IMG/VR virus record: IMGVR_UViG_3300042261_001309
Location: 1 to 64,000 of that record
Source of the DNA: a virus
DNA length: 64,000 bases
Strand: one strand, 5' to 3'
Under the pieces are notes generated by a model that saw only the letters and a program-made list of their open reading frames with translations, was not told the DNA's origin and did not search any database. Every line of letters starts with the position of its first letter. Positions within the stretch are counted from its first letter, which is position 1. Of the stretch, positions 13,165 to 21,526 are shown one piece after another. A program made the translations under genes and the position numbers.

Positions 13165-13668
13165 ATGCCTACCTACGCGCAACTCTGGAAAAAATATTCT
13201 CGTCTAGCTGCTTCAGTTGCAGCTACCCTAACAGCTATTGGTTCCATTTATTTATTCGTTGAGAATGTTGCCAGTGTATCTGCCCGTGTAGGTAGCAATA
13301 CTGAAAAACTGCTGCTGCATACTGGCAGTATTTCCAATCTTCACGATCGCGTTGATGCTCTGCATGAAGAAGTTAAGCTTGATGCTGATCAGGATAAACA
13401 CGTTAAAATGTTAATTGATCAATTGGTTGTAATCGCTAAGGATAACAAACAGCGTATTGATGAATTGGATAAACGCGCAGCTGTAAATAGCTCAGTTACT
13501 GAACAGCTCGTAACTATAGCCAAAGAAAATCGCGAGCGAATTAATTCTTTGGATAGAACTACCACAATGTCTCAAGCTACCCTCAACTACATTAAAGACG
13601 AGGTATGTGAAATTAAAGCTGATGTCAAAGAACACCTTCTTGAGAATAAGCTCACCAAGAAGCAATAA
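13165..13668 (+). CDS. membrane-anchored coiled-coil protein
   Basis: This 167-residue protein has one N-terminal transmembrane helix at about residues 15-38 (AASVAATLTAIGSIYLFVEN), then heptad-rich helices. Two related segments, VIAKDNKQRIDELDKR and TIAKENRERINSLDRT, show an internal repeat. The topology (short cytoplasmic head, membrane helix, coiled coil) resembles inner-membrane spanins or XhlA-type lysis accessories. It follows the lipoprotein by 6 bases. Lysis function is a guess. Confidence 0.55.
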   Translation: MPTYAQLWKKYSRLAASVAATLTAIGSIYLFVENVASVSARVGSNTEKLLLHTGSISNLHDRVDALHEEVKLDADQDKHVKMLIDQLVVIAKDNKQRIDELDKRAAVNSSVTEQLVTIAKENRERINSLDRTTTMSQATLNYIKDEVCEIKADVKEHLLENKLTKKQ

Positions 13669-13680
13669 ATTTTAAAAGTA

Positions 13681-13713
13681 GGCCTATACTGCTGTTATAG
13701 GTTAATATAGGCC
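13681..13713. terminator. hairpin between convergent genes
   Basis: GGCCTATA (13681-13688) pairs with TATAGGCC (13706-13713) around a 17-base loop, between the plus-strand gene ending at 13668 and the minus-strand gene ending at 13727. It could end transcripts from both sides. No T-run follows closely, so the call is moderate. Confidence 0.4.
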
Positions 13714-13726
13714 CACTCAGGTATTT

Positions 13727-14074
13727 TCAATAATTAGCGTATCGTAGATTCTCTACTACGCGTTCCCATTTTTCGTTGGCTTCATTATTCTTTTCGATAT
13801 CTTCCAAGTCGTTTTCAATTATCGTAACCTTCAATCGCTTCATATTGGAATTAACGGCCGTAATCATTCCACAATTAGTTAATACCGCAATGTGTGGATC
13901 TTTAGCATATCTAGAAGCCATTGTATGTACTGCGTCTAGCAAGTCATTCAGCGTATAAGTCATCGACGGATGAATACTTACGTTCATCCGCTCCAATTGC
14001 TCAACTAATTCGGCATCAATTCTTACATGCTGATTTAAGGCGCCTGCTCCGCGTATTTTAGTTAATGGCTTCAT
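13727..14074 (-). CDS. hypothetical protein
   Basis: This 115-residue protein starts MKPLTKIRGAGALNQHVRID, with a charged C-terminal helix (LEDIEKNNEANEKWERVVENL). The middle has a strand-like segment with DPHIAVLTNCGMITAV. No membrane segment or known motif is seen. The start codon is in a CATATG context. The 100 bases upstream hold no gene. Confidence 0.55.
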   Translation of the reverse strand: MKPLTKIRGAGALNQHVRIDAELVEQLERMNVSIHPSMTYTLNDLLDAVHTMASRYAKDPHIAVLTNCGMITAVNSNMKRLKVTIIENDLEDIEKNNEANEKWERVVENLRYANY

Positions 14075-14179
14075 ATGGATGCGTTTAATCGTTAATATTT
14101 TTCTGCGTGCGATTATTTTATAAGTTATTTGTTACGATTAGATTACAATTTATATTTACCTATAAAAATCCGACTTTTA

Positions 14180-14371
14180 CTACAAAGGCAATTCAATTTT
14201 AACCAACTCCATAATATTGTTAACCAATTGCAAACACCGACGCAATTTGGTTTTAATAGGTTTGGATATACGCTCCACGCGGTTAAACTCAGCGAGAACT
14301 TCTTCAGCCAATCGGTGAAGTTCATCGATCCAAGCGGAAATTTGCTGCTTTTCTTGTTCGGTTAGGTCCAT
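14180..14371 (-). CDS. hypothetical small helical protein, paralogue of 14391..14585
   Basis: This 63-residue protein starts MDLTEQEKQQISAWIDELHR. The next protein upstream (MHLTEELRRKIAVVEDLL) shares the opening and spacing, indicating a tandem duplication. It is almost entirely helical, acidic in the first half and basic later. Function unknown. Confidence 0.55.
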   Translation of the reverse strand: MDLTEQEKQQISAWIDELHRLAEEVLAEFNRVERISKPIKTKLRRCLQLVNNIMELVKIELPL

Positions 14372-14390
14372 ATGTATTGTTGTTTTGGAT

Positions 14391-14585
14391 TTAATTTGTT
14401 TTCAGCCAGATTTTTAATACGCCGTCTGCTACACTAGTGTTATATAATTTAAACTTAGTAAGCTCTAACGGTTCAGCGTAATCCTCACGAATTTTATATA
14501 TTTCTACCAAAGTGGCCTCACTCAGTTCGGTTAAAAGATCTTCAACCACTGCGATTTTACGTCGCAGTTCTTCGGTTAGGTGCAT
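14391..14585 (-). CDS. hypothetical small helical protein, paralogue of 14180..14371
   Basis: ATG 14585 (MHLTEELRRKI) gives 64 residues aligned with its paralogue; ATG 14594 would add three residues. The start overlaps the end of the glycosyltransferase gene by about 29 bases. The first helix is acidic (LLTELSEATLVEIYKIRE). Function unknown. Confidence 0.55.
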   Translation of the reverse strand: MHLTEELRRKIAVVEDLLTELSEATLVEIYKIREDYAEPLELTKFKLYNTSVADGVLKIWLKTN

Positions 14586-15336
14586 ATCTATCAATCAGCC
14601 AATAATTTCGTACTTTATTGTATAAGGGCAGTAATACGTGTTCTTGCGATGCGATTAGTGTTGTGCTGCCGTCCCAATAGCCGTAACTTGCCATTGGCTC
14701 AGCATAAAATTTAAAATTACGGTATTTCTCAGCTGCGCGCAGCCACAGCATTAAGTCGTTACCAATCATCATTGTCTTATGCCATATGAAATCCCTACCG
14801 AAGTTTTTATCACATTCAGCTAGTGTTTCAACTACATGGTCAGTTTTAAATAAGCCGGATACAGGGCTAATACTTTCAATATTTGTATCTGCTGCAACTT
14901 TAAGTAATTTAGCCGATGAATATACTCCAGTTATTAAATTTGGAAAATAACTAACAAACGGTAAACCATACTTAGTGGCATTTGGTCCGTGAGCTATGCA
15001 ATTCCAATGGTAAAACCCAACATTGGAATTCAGGTCTTTTTCCAACAATTTAAACCTAGGTAATACTCGGTCATCGTCATGCAGGATATATGTCCAAGGA
15101 GTGGTAACCAGCTTGGCGCCTCTTAACCATGCTTCGTTATTACCTTTATCTTCTTTAATCGCGGTAATAACTGTATCTGGTTTAATTTTCCGTATTCGAT
15201 TATGTACCAACGCTAATTCGGCATCTTCTCCAGATGAGGTAATGATTAGGTTCTTTACCTCGGCGGCTAGACAGCTTTGAAATGCTTCCATCAACAGCCG
15301 TGGTCGTTTGTAGTTGGTTATGACTACTGTGATCAT
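14557..15336 (-). CDS. GT2-like glycosyltransferase, copy 2
   Basis: This 259-residue protein opens with MITVVITNYKRPRLLMEAF, the nucleotide-binding strand of GT-A glycosyltransferases. It has a DxD-type motif in YILHDDDRVLPRF (about residues 86-92) that should bind the metal and sugar nucleotide, and a conserved GNDLMLWLRA acceptor-side segment. It closely resembles the neighbouring 15333..16085 protein. It could glycosylate phage DNA, virion proteins or host surface glycans; the sequence does not say which. It is joined to its twin by a 4-base overlap. Confidence 0.78.
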   Translation of the reverse strand: MITVVITNYKRPRLLMEAFQSCLAAEVKNLIITSSGEDAELALVHNRIRKIKPDTVITAIKEDKGNNEAWLRGAKLVTTPWTYILHDDDRVLPRFKLLEKDLNSNVGFYHWNCIAHGPNATKYGLPFVSYFPNLITGVYSSAKLLKVAADTNIESISPVSGLFKTDHVVETLAECDKNFGRDFIWHKTMMIGNDLMLWLRAAEKYRNFKFYAEPMASYGYWDGSTTLIASQEHVLLPLYNKVRNYWLIDRYAPNRRTAT

Positions 15337-16085
15337 TGTTTTTTCAACTTATTTTTTAGCCAATAGCCTCTAGTCCGGTTGTAAATAGGTAACAACCTTC
15401 GTTCATGCGCATCAATACACGACGTGCTACCTTCCCAATAACCATAACTCGCCATCGGTTCAGTATAGAATTTGAATAACGGGTATTTCTCTGTTGCTCG
15501 TAACCACAGCATCAAGTCATTGCCTACCATCATGTTTTCACGCCAAAGGAAATTAGGACCGAAGTTCTTTTCACACTCAGCCAGCGTTTCAACTACATGG
15601 TCAGTTTTAAATAAACCGGCTACTGGACTTATGCTGTTATAGCTTGGGTTGGTCATTATGCCGGCAAGCATAGTCGATGGATATATACCAGCCGGCATGT
15701 TAGGAAAATAACTATGCTTACCAAATGTACCCATTCCATGCTTAGCACAATCCCAATGATAATAACTGATATCTGGGTCTAATTCCCGTTCCAATAAACC
15801 AAATCTAGGCAATACCCAATCATCATCATGCAAGATATATGTCCAAGGAGTAGTAACTAATTTTGCTCCTCTCAACCACATCTCATTGCAGCCCAGATCA
15901 TTAGGTATTGCCGTAATTGTTGTATCCGGTTTAATCGCCTTTATTCGACGATGGATTACCGCTAATTCTGCATCAGTACCGGATGATGAAATAACGATAT
16001 GCTTCACGTTAGCCGCCAAACAACTTCTAAACGCTTCCATCAATAACAATGGGCGCTTATAGTTGGTTATAACTACAGTAATCAT
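15333..16085 (-). CDS. GT2-like glycosyltransferase, copy 1
   Basis: This 250-residue protein shares MITVVITNYKRP, YILHDDDWVLPRF, ISPVAGLFKTDHVVETLAEC and GNDLMLWLRA with copy 2, so the two arose by tandem duplication. The acceptor-side region between residues 105 and 150 differs most, suggesting different acceptors or donors. The C-terminus is basic (LKNKLKKQ). Its ATG overlaps the stop of 16082..16222. Location cytoplasmic. Confidence 0.78.
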   Translation of the reverse strand: MITVVITNYKRPLLLMEAFRSCLAANVKHIVISSSGTDAELAVIHRRIKAIKPDTTITAIPNDLGCNEMWLRGAKLVTTPWTYILHDDDWVLPRFGLLERELDPDISYYHWDCAKHGMGTFGKHSYFPNMPAGIYPSTMLAGIMTNPSYNSISPVAGLFKTDHVVETLAECEKNFGPNFLWRENMMVGNDLMLWLRATEKYPLFKFYTEPMASYGYWEGSTSCIDAHERRLLPIYNRTRGYWLKNKLKKQ

Positions 16086-16222
16086 TTGGCTTTCTTCTTA
16101 CGCTTGGCTCTTAACGCTTTAGCACAGTAGTCTAAATAGCTGTCACCTTTGTGATGAAACCCATTTTCCTGGGCAACTAAAGCTAGTCGTTGCCACAATT
16201 CAATTTTCTTTTTTGTCGTCAT
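16082..16222 (-). CDS. 46-residue basic protein
   Basis: The frame MTTKKKIELWQRLALVAQEN ends LRAKRKKKAK, with an ATGA overlap onto the glycosyltransferase start and a 23-base overlap with the previous gene. It is strongly basic at both ends and helical in between. Function unknown. Confidence 0.5.
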   Translation of the reverse strand: MTTKKKIELWQRLALVAQENGFHHKGDSYLDYCAKALRAKRKKKAK

Positions 16223-16391
16223 ACGGCCTTATTTTAGGCAAACGCAATAAGTACCCTTGAGTATGCCACAATAACGTAACAATGTCCTCAAGGGTACGCT
16301 CATCGTAATAAGCGGTACATAACCAAGCAAGGCGAGTCTGCATCTCCATACAGGCTAACTCATACGCAAACTCGCTCTTGCTCGATTTCAT
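16200..16391 (-). CDS. hypothetical small protein
   Basis: ATG 16391 (MKSSKSEFAYELACMEM) sits in a CATATG context 5 bases after the DHH gene; ATG 16421 would overlap that gene by 25 bases. The 63-residue product is helical with a short TERTLEDIV-like acidic turn (YYDERTLEDIV). Function unknown. Confidence 0.5.
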   Translation of the reverse strand: MKSSKSEFAYELACMEMQTRLAWLCTAYYDERTLEDIVTLLWHTQGYLLRLPKIRPYDDKKEN

Positions 16392-16396
16392 ATGTA

Positions 16397-17404
16397 TTAC
16401 TTTGTAATGGTAAACTGCCATTTACCGATGTCCAGCTTGTCATCTAACATGCTGGTAAACCCGGCCGCATGCTTATGCCCACCGCCACCAAACTTCTGAC
16501 AAAGCTCAGCACAGCTATTGTCCGTGCCCTGCTTTGAGCGCACAGAAAACATGATTGCATTTCCGCGCACGCACCAGATTACAGCGAATTTAACTTTATC
16601 GATATTTTCAGGTTTATGCAACAGATAATCACCGAGCTCTGACATCAGTACAGCTGAGTTTACCATAACAACCGGTTGATTTGCCAGTGTTGCGTAAACA
16701 GCGTTCTTAGCGATGTTCCGGACCATTTCCTCGCTATACACCAATATGGAATGCCCGGTAGCTATAAGGTCTAGCACACGGCTTTCGTCCTGCAGAATAC
16801 TAGTCCAATTACGCAAATCCTTCGTAACCGTAGCTATCCCGGCATTGAAGGCTTTGGTTTCCTCGTATTCGTATTTCCACAAGTCGCGGTCTTGGATATA
16901 CCGCAGCATAAATGGCATTTCTTCACCGGGATGAAAATAATCCCAAGTCAAGCCGACGCCAGATTTACACATGTCAAACTTGCAGAAGTCCAAGCCTTCC
17001 AAGTTCTTTTGTGCTGTTTCATGATGGTCCAACACCGTCAGTTCTTTGACCATCGATTTAATCTTCAGCAGATCTTCCCGGCTGAATGAAAAATCCAGAA
17101 TGAATACTGCGTCTTCTGGAGTGAACCAGTCCCAAGGAACGGGTTCTTTGTGCACCATGCCTTTACCTTCAACCGGAATAGGGTATAGCGCGGCAGCTGC
17201 GACAATATATGAACCAAACCCGTCATTACAGTTTCCACCGTGATAGATGATTTTAACCATAGGTTGTTTTGTTTGTTGTTTAATGATGAACCCGTCTTTC
17301 CATTCCGCGTGTAACTTTTTACAAATAGGAAACAAATAAGGATTATCACTTAATTGTTGTCCTGCTAAATAAGCTTTCTCTCCTTCTGTCTTAGCTCGAC
17401 TCAC
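16397..17404 (-). CDS. DHH-family phosphoesterase with an RMF-like N-terminal domain
   Basis: Residues 5-40 (..GEKAYLAGQQLSDNPY.. then WKDGF) resemble the ribosome modulation factor fold. From residue 50, the protein shows DHH-superfamily motifs: YHGGNCNDGFGSY, ILDFSFSRE, VLDHHET (D126, H127, H128), GVGLTWDYF and, near residue 310, the DHHA1 signature GGGGHKHAAGF. Such enzymes are manganese-dependent and cleave nano-RNA, pAp or cyclic dinucleotides. A start at M49 would yield the DHH part alone, but the RMF-like part is in frame from GTG 17404. Possible roles are short-RNA turnover or destruction of a cyclic-nucleotide defence signal. Confidence 0.8.
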   Translation of the reverse strand: MSRAKTEGEKAYLAGQQLSDNPYLFPICKKLHAEWKDGFIIKQQTKQPMVKIIYHGGNCNDGFGSYIVAAAALYPIPVEGKGMVHKEPVPWDWFTPEDAVFILDFSFSREDLLKIKSMVKELTVLDHHETAQKNLEGLDFCKFDMCKSGVGLTWDYFHPGEEMPFMLRYIQDRDLWKYEYEETKAFNAGIATVTKDLRNWTSILQDESRVLDLIATGHSILVYSEEMVRNIAKNAVYATLANQPVVMVNSAVLMSELGDYLLHKPENIDKVKFAVIWCVRGNAIMFSVRSKQGTDNSCAELCQKFGGGGHKHAAGFTSMLDDKLDIGKWQFTITK

Positions 17405-17526
17405 TTCTTTTTCTTCTTTCGCTTACTGCAACCAGCCAAAGTCCCTAAGCTTTTAAAAAAATTGCGGCTGGTCTTGTTCATTTCTTTAGCCATTTCAAAG
17501 AATAAGGTTAAAAGATACTGTTCCAT
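17401..17526 (-). CDS. 41-residue basic peptide
   Basis: The frame MEQYLLTLFFEMAKEMNKTS ends SKRKKKKK and its stop overlaps the GTG start of the DHH gene (GTGA). It has a hydrophobic N-terminal helix and a polylysine tail. The tight coupling supports translation; function unknown. Confidence 0.45.
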   Translation of the reverse strand: MEQYLLTLFFEMAKEMNKTSRNFFKSLGTLAGCSKRKKKKK

Positions 17527-17545
17527 ATACTTGATTATCAGATAC

Positions 17546-18100
17546 TTACAGTACTTCGATCTTACGACCCACTTCTTCTACAACCGAACTATCGATAAGG
17601 TCGAACAAGGCTGTAAATTTCTTAAGGTCACCAATATCTGCATGCAATGAAATAGCCTTGTTATTAATCAATAAATAATGCTTATGTAATTTGTTATCAG
17701 TAAATAGGGTCCAAATAAGGTTAGTTAAGCCTACGCTACCCGCATTGATTGGTGTATTGTATACCCTTTCAATACGATCAAGATCTAGAGCGGTGGCTGT
17801 TACGACATAGATAGAAAACCAATTAATTAAACCAAAGTCTTCAATCACTGTACGCTTGAAGGCTGAGTCCTGATACCATTTATCTACACGAATAAGCGGC
17901 GGTTCAACACCAGTTACAGGCACAATAAAATTATACCGGTAAGCAATCCACAGCTTATTAGGCTCAGGCGCAGGGTCGTTTTTCTTGGGTGCAAACTTTA
18001 GATCGGTAAACCCTTTATCTTTTAACTTTTGTTCAGTTTCTTCTTTGTTAGTTGTATTAAGTTCGATAGTTAAGAAATTATATGCGATTCGATAGTTCAC
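17546..18100 (-). CDS. hypothetical protein
   Basis: This 184-residue protein starts MNYRIAYNFLTIELNTTNKE. The first third has the pattern of a small alpha/beta domain with a lysine-rich helix; the rest is mixed, with aromatic strands (WFSIYVVTATALDLDRIERV). It has no signal peptide. It is coupled to the upstream gene by a 4-base overlap. It is expressed divergently from the structural genes. Not recognised. Confidence 0.6.
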   Translation of the reverse strand: MNYRIAYNFLTIELNTTNKEETEQKLKDKGFTDLKFAPKKNDPAPEPNKLWIAYRYNFIVPVTGVEPPLIRVDKWYQDSAFKRTVIEDFGLINWFSIYVVTATALDLDRIERVYNTPINAGSVGLTNLIWTLFTDNKLHKHYLLINNKAISLHADIGDLKKFTALFDLIDSSVVEEVGRKIEVL

Positions 18101-18531
18101 GATATTTCGATTGAGGTTGACGTAATGTTATACACTTGAGTTTGGCGCAAGGTGTCCAGTGCATCCAGATTTTCAATTAAAATTTGAATCTCGGCAATTA
18201 TGCTATCTAAAATACTCTGCATAAATGTCGGATTCGTATACCTGAATGCCACCTTACAATCTCGGAAATCTCCGAGTTTATTTTCCGGCGCGTAAGCCGG
18301 TAATTCTTCCAATTGGGCGGCCGTACAAATAGCCCTAAATTCGTCAGTATACTCTTCCACGAATTGTACGGAATTTATATTTACCGCTTGTTTACGCTGT
18401 TTAATGAATAATTCTTTAGGTAAATCTACGGCGCCAGTTATCTCTAACTCGGTTTCGTAGGTAATAGCCGAAGATGAAACTACGGTTGTTAAATCTGCAT
18501 CCCGGCGTATAAGGGTTATGTTTCTGCTCAT
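18097..18531 (-). CDS. hypothetical protein
   Basis: This 144-residue protein starts MSRNITLIRRDADLTTVVSS. It has strand-like segments in the first half and a long hydrophobic helix near the C-terminus (SILDSIIAEIQILIENLDAL). It is the first gene of the minus-strand unit, 43 bases from the divergent structural operon. Function unknown. Confidence 0.6.
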   Translation of the reverse strand: MSRNITLIRRDADLTTVVSSSAITYETELEITGAVDLPKELFIKQRKQAVNINSVQFVEEYTDEFRAICTAAQLEELPAYAPENKLGDFRDCKVAFRYTNPTFMQSILDSIIAEIQILIENLDALDTLRQTQVYNITSTSIEIS

Positions 18532-18574
18532 AGTGCTTTACTTCCTGTTCGTTTATCCCTAATAATATTGCACT

Positions 18575-19105
18575 ATGACTAAAAATTCGATAATAAATGA
18601 CGAGTATGATGAATTGGCAACACCTGGTACGGTAGTTGTTGGATCATACACGGAGACTGGTAAACCTAAAACACCCACTAAAATGTTAGGCAACCAAGAG
18701 ATTATCACCAAGTTAAATCAACGCTTAGCGGCTGAGAGTGAACACAACGGCGGTATACCTATCAGCAGCAAAAAGAAAAAAGTAAAAAATGTCGAAATTA
18801 ACGAGTCGCGGTTCATCAATTTACCGGTTAAATCAAAAACTAAAACAATTGTTTTTAACACCCAGATTGGTAAAATAAGAGTAAATACCGTAGGTGTGCT
18901 GACATGTGATCACGCCATCTGCCTGATCATTAGTCGAGATGAATTAAAATATGAGCCAAGCCTTGGATATAATTGTGAACTCATCATTGACGAAGAAACT
19001 TATCCGGTGGCTTATTTTGGCTTTAAATTTAACTGGCCTGACAGCGACAACATATTAATGATTTTCGTTATTAACCGAGAGAATAATAATCATGACTCCG
19101 AATGA
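18575..19105 (+). CDS. hypothetical protein, first gene of the structural operon
   Basis: This 176-residue protein has an unstructured, lysine-rich first half (SSKKKKVKNVEINES) and a beta-rich second half (IVFNTQIGKIRVNTVGVLTC). The N-terminus is acidic (INDEYDELATPGTV). It precedes the portal by two small genes, a position that often holds head completion or connector factors, but there is no motif to prove this. The TGA stop overlaps the next start. Confidence 0.6.
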   Translation: MTKNSIINDEYDELATPGTVVVGSYTETGKPKTPTKMLGNQEIITKLNQRLAAESEHNGGIPISSKKKKVKNVEINESRFINLPVKSKTKTIVFNTQIGKIRVNTVGVLTCDHAICLIISRDELKYEPSLGYNCELIIDEETYPVAYFGFKFNWPDSDNILMIFVINRENNNHDSE

Positions 19106-19280
19106 TATAGATACGCTACTGCGCTACGCGCAGCAATCACCTCAAAATGATAAAACTAAAAAAAGGAATCCGGTAGGCCAAGGAATAGAAACGATAGTAA
19201 AGACTATCGGCAAGGGAGGTTTATCAGCGTTAAACGCAATAGCCAATGTAAGGCCTAATTACAATATTCGTACTGTATAA
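19092..19280 (+). CDS. hypothetical small protein
   Basis: This 62-residue protein starts MTPNDIDTLLRYAQQSPQND, with a glycine/lysine-rich middle (TKKRNPVGQGIE) and a short hydrophobic helix. It overlaps the previous gene by 14 bases. Not recognised. Confidence 0.55.
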   Translation: MTPNDIDTLLRYAQQSPQNDKTKKRNPVGQGIETIVKTIGKGGLSALNAIANVRPNYNIRTV

Positions 19281-19281
19281 T

Positions 19282-19458
19282 ATGGAAAAATACGGGATAC
19301 TTACCGAAGATTCTCACGGTGACTTCAACACCAAGAAAGCCGAATATATCGATGAAGACGGCTATTTAATTGCTGACAAACAAAACAAGCACAAGCTGAA
19401 GAATCCCAGCAAAATCGACTTCGAGGTAGCTAAAAAAAATGACCTCGATCAAAGTTGA
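19282..19458 (+). CDS. hypothetical 58-residue protein
   Basis: The frame MEKYGILTEDSHGDFNTKKA starts 1 base after the previous stop and ends AKKNDLDQS with TGA. It is highly charged and probably flexible, with asparagine/lysine-rich repeats of short turns. It lies directly upstream of the portal gene. Confidence 0.5.
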   Translation: MEKYGILTEDSHGDFNTKKAEYIDEDGYLIADKQNKHKLKNPSKIDFEVAKKNDLDQS

Positions 19459-19512
19459 TTTCTGTCTTACTAAATGTCTAACATCTGCTCATTTAATTAT
19501 ACCATTTTTACC

Positions 19513-19532
19513 ACCCCCTCTTCGCAGGGGGT
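19513..19532 (+). other. strong hairpin upstream of the portal gene
   Basis: ACCCCCT pairs with AGGGGGT around the 6-base loop CTTCGC, ending 16 bases before the portal ATG. No T-run follows, so it is not a classical terminator. It could protect or define the 5' end of the portal message, or mask its initiation region. The AGGGGG arm is also the only purine-rich run near the start. Confidence 0.4.
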
Positions 19533-19548
19533 AAACGCTTAATATCTC

Positions 19549-21279
19549 ATGCCAGATCCAATTTCAAATATCGCTTACGATGGACCTAGTTTAACTTCAC
19601 GAGACAGGTACGCTAATCCATTCTTTGGCATACCACACAAATTCCTACCGCAGAATATGGATCATATGCTGTGGTGGGCTTCTCATTTCTTGTTGAGGTT
19701 TGGTTTCTACCGTGCAGCCTTACAACGTATTGCTAATTATTTTATTACTTCGTTAAAGATCGAATGCGACGATGCTGAAGTAAAACGTAATTATATGCAG
19801 GCTTTTGAAAAGCTGCATTGGAAGCAGCTGTTGTCCCAAGGTGGGTTAAATCTGTTGGCTTACGGCAATCTGTTCATGACCGTTCAACAAGGCTTTGAAC
19901 GTTATTTGGAATGCTCTAAATGTAAAAAGATCACCTCCATTCATAGAGTAAAAGATTACGAGTTCAGCGTTAAATGCGAATACAAATGTACCTGCACTCG
20001 TTGCAAAATAAGGCTGACCCATTATCCTATTGATCGGCCAGTAAAAGATATTGAACGGATTACCCCAGTATTTTGGAATCCTAGAGATATTATTGTACGG
20101 CACGACGAGACCAGCAATTCAGCAGAATACTATTGGAAGATTCCCGCTGACTATAAGCAGAAAGCACTAAAGGCTAACAATCGGTTCTTTTCAAAATATA
20201 CCCTAAAGGTTATTTATGACTGCTTATTAGCCGATAAGTTGGTATCTCTTAATCCTAAGAATTTCGTCCACATTAAAATACCGACACCGGCTGGCATTCG
20301 TACCGAAGGTAAAGCTATTCCTTATTGTATTTATTTGTTTGATGACTTTTTTATGCTGAAGGTTCTACAGCGGCATAACGAAGCTATTTCATTTGAAGAT
20401 ATTGTACCGTTCAGGGTTATTTCCATGGCTGATGCTTCCAATCCGCAAGCCAATCCTATTCTAGGCCAAAGCTCGTCTTTGTGGCGTAGTAATGTGGAAA
20501 GCATGATTAAAGAGCATCGGCAGGATCCAGGTGCTTATCACATATTTCCGTTTCCAGTGCAATATCAGCAACTATCTGGCGACGGTAAAAATTTAGTTCC
20601 GCAAGACCTTATTGCTCAAGCAGTTTCAAATATTCTTAACGCTCTTCAAATACCTCAAGAGCTGATGACTATGACGTTACAAGTCCAGGCTATTGGACCT
20701 GCATTAAGGCTGTTTGAAAATTCATGGAGTGTGATGATCGACTCCTACAATATGTTGCTTGGTAAAATGGCGGAGGTAATCAGCGCCATTAAGGGTTACC
20801 CAGCCGCTAAAGTTACGTTAGTACCTGTAACCCTTAGTGACGACATGGAACGTAAGAGTATTATTGCTCAGTTGGTTTCAGCTAATGCCATTGCCCGCAG
20901 CGAACTGCTTAATCTGTACAACTTCGATTATGAAGATCAGCTTAGGAAGCGGCACGAAGAGCAGATGACTGAGAAGCAATTACAGGAAGAGACAGAAGCT
21001 AAAGAACAATTACGTCAAATGGCTAGCGCAGGTGGCAATGCGCAGCAAGCGCCAGCAACTACGCCTGGTGACATAATCAGTAATGCGCAGCAAATTGCGC
21101 AAGAAATATTCCCATTGGATAACGTGCAAAGACGGGAAAGGTTACAACAGATTAAACAGCAAGATATTCAATTATATTCTACTGTTAAATCGATGTTAGC
21201 TGAAATGACGCGTGATGCAAGATCGCAAGGAACGCAACAAGCCAAGCAACAAATGAGCCAACAGGGAGGACAGCAATAG
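19549..21279 (+). CDS. portal protein with a zinc-ribbon-like insertion
   Basis: This 576-residue protein has the portal-type layout: an N-terminal alpha/beta body, long helices, a region with QIPQELMTMTLQ that resembles portal stem/clip segments, and a glutamine-rich helical C-terminus. A cysteine-rich insertion carries C122-x2-C125 and C143, C147, C149-x2-C152, which looks like a zinc ribbon. The portal forms the dodecameric ring through which DNA is packaged. The identification rests on overall pattern and place at the head of the structural genes. No terminase or capsid gene is beside it. Confidence 0.72.
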   Translation: MPDPISNIAYDGPSLTSRDRYANPFFGIPHKFLPQNMDHMLWWASHFLLRFGFYRAALQRIANYFITSLKIECDDAEVKRNYMQAFEKLHWKQLLSQGGLNLLAYGNLFMTVQQGFERYLECSKCKKITSIHRVKDYEFSVKCEYKCTCTRCKIRLTHYPIDRPVKDIERITPVFWNPRDIIVRHDETSNSAEYYWKIPADYKQKALKANNRFFSKYTLKVIYDCLLADKLVSLNPKNFVHIKIPTPAGIRTEGKAIPYCIYLFDDFFMLKVLQRHNEAISFEDIVPFRVISMADASNPQANPILGQSSSLWRSNVESMIKEHRQDPGAYHIFPFPVQYQQLSGDGKNLVPQDLIAQAVSNILNALQIPQELMTMTLQVQAIGPALRLFENSWSVMIDSYNMLLGKMAEVISAIKGYPAAKVTLVPVTLSDDMERKSIIAQLVSANAIARSELLNLYNFDYEDQLRKRHEEQMTEKQLQEETEAKEQLRQMASAGGNAQQAPATTPGDIISNAQQIAQEIFPLDNVQRRERLQQIKQQDIQLYSTVKSMLAEMTRDARSQGTQQAKQQMSQQGGQQ

Positions 21280-21280
21280 T

Positions 21281-21523
21281 ATGAAGATGTCAGAAATTCG
21301 CTGTTTTGTCTGTAACGAGAAAATACCACAAGTACGTATAGAAGCATTGAAATTGCTGCACTCTCCATTAGCTGAATGGTGTCACGTAGCTTGCTCGCAA
21401 GTTCAAAAGAAAAAAGGCATCTTTATGGGTGAGCCTGGAGTATCTGAATTAAAATTAGTTGATCAGGTATACGAACAATCCGTACGTGGCATATTTAATA
21501 ACGAAGAAAGCCGGGAAGATTAA
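21281..21523 (+). CDS. small cysteine-containing protein
   Basis: This 80-residue protein contains CFVCNEKIP near the N-terminus and WCHVAC about 26 residues later, a C-x2-C / C-x3-C spacing that could bind zinc in the manner of treble-clef or Arc-like fingers. It starts one base after the portal stop. ATG 21281 and 21287 are both possible. Its role in the structural operon is unknown. Confidence 0.6.
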   Translation: MKMSEIRCFVCNEKIPQVRIEALKLLHSPLAEWCHVACSQVQKKKGIFMGEPGVSELKLVDQVYEQSVRGIFNNEESRED

Positions 21524-21526
21524 TTT

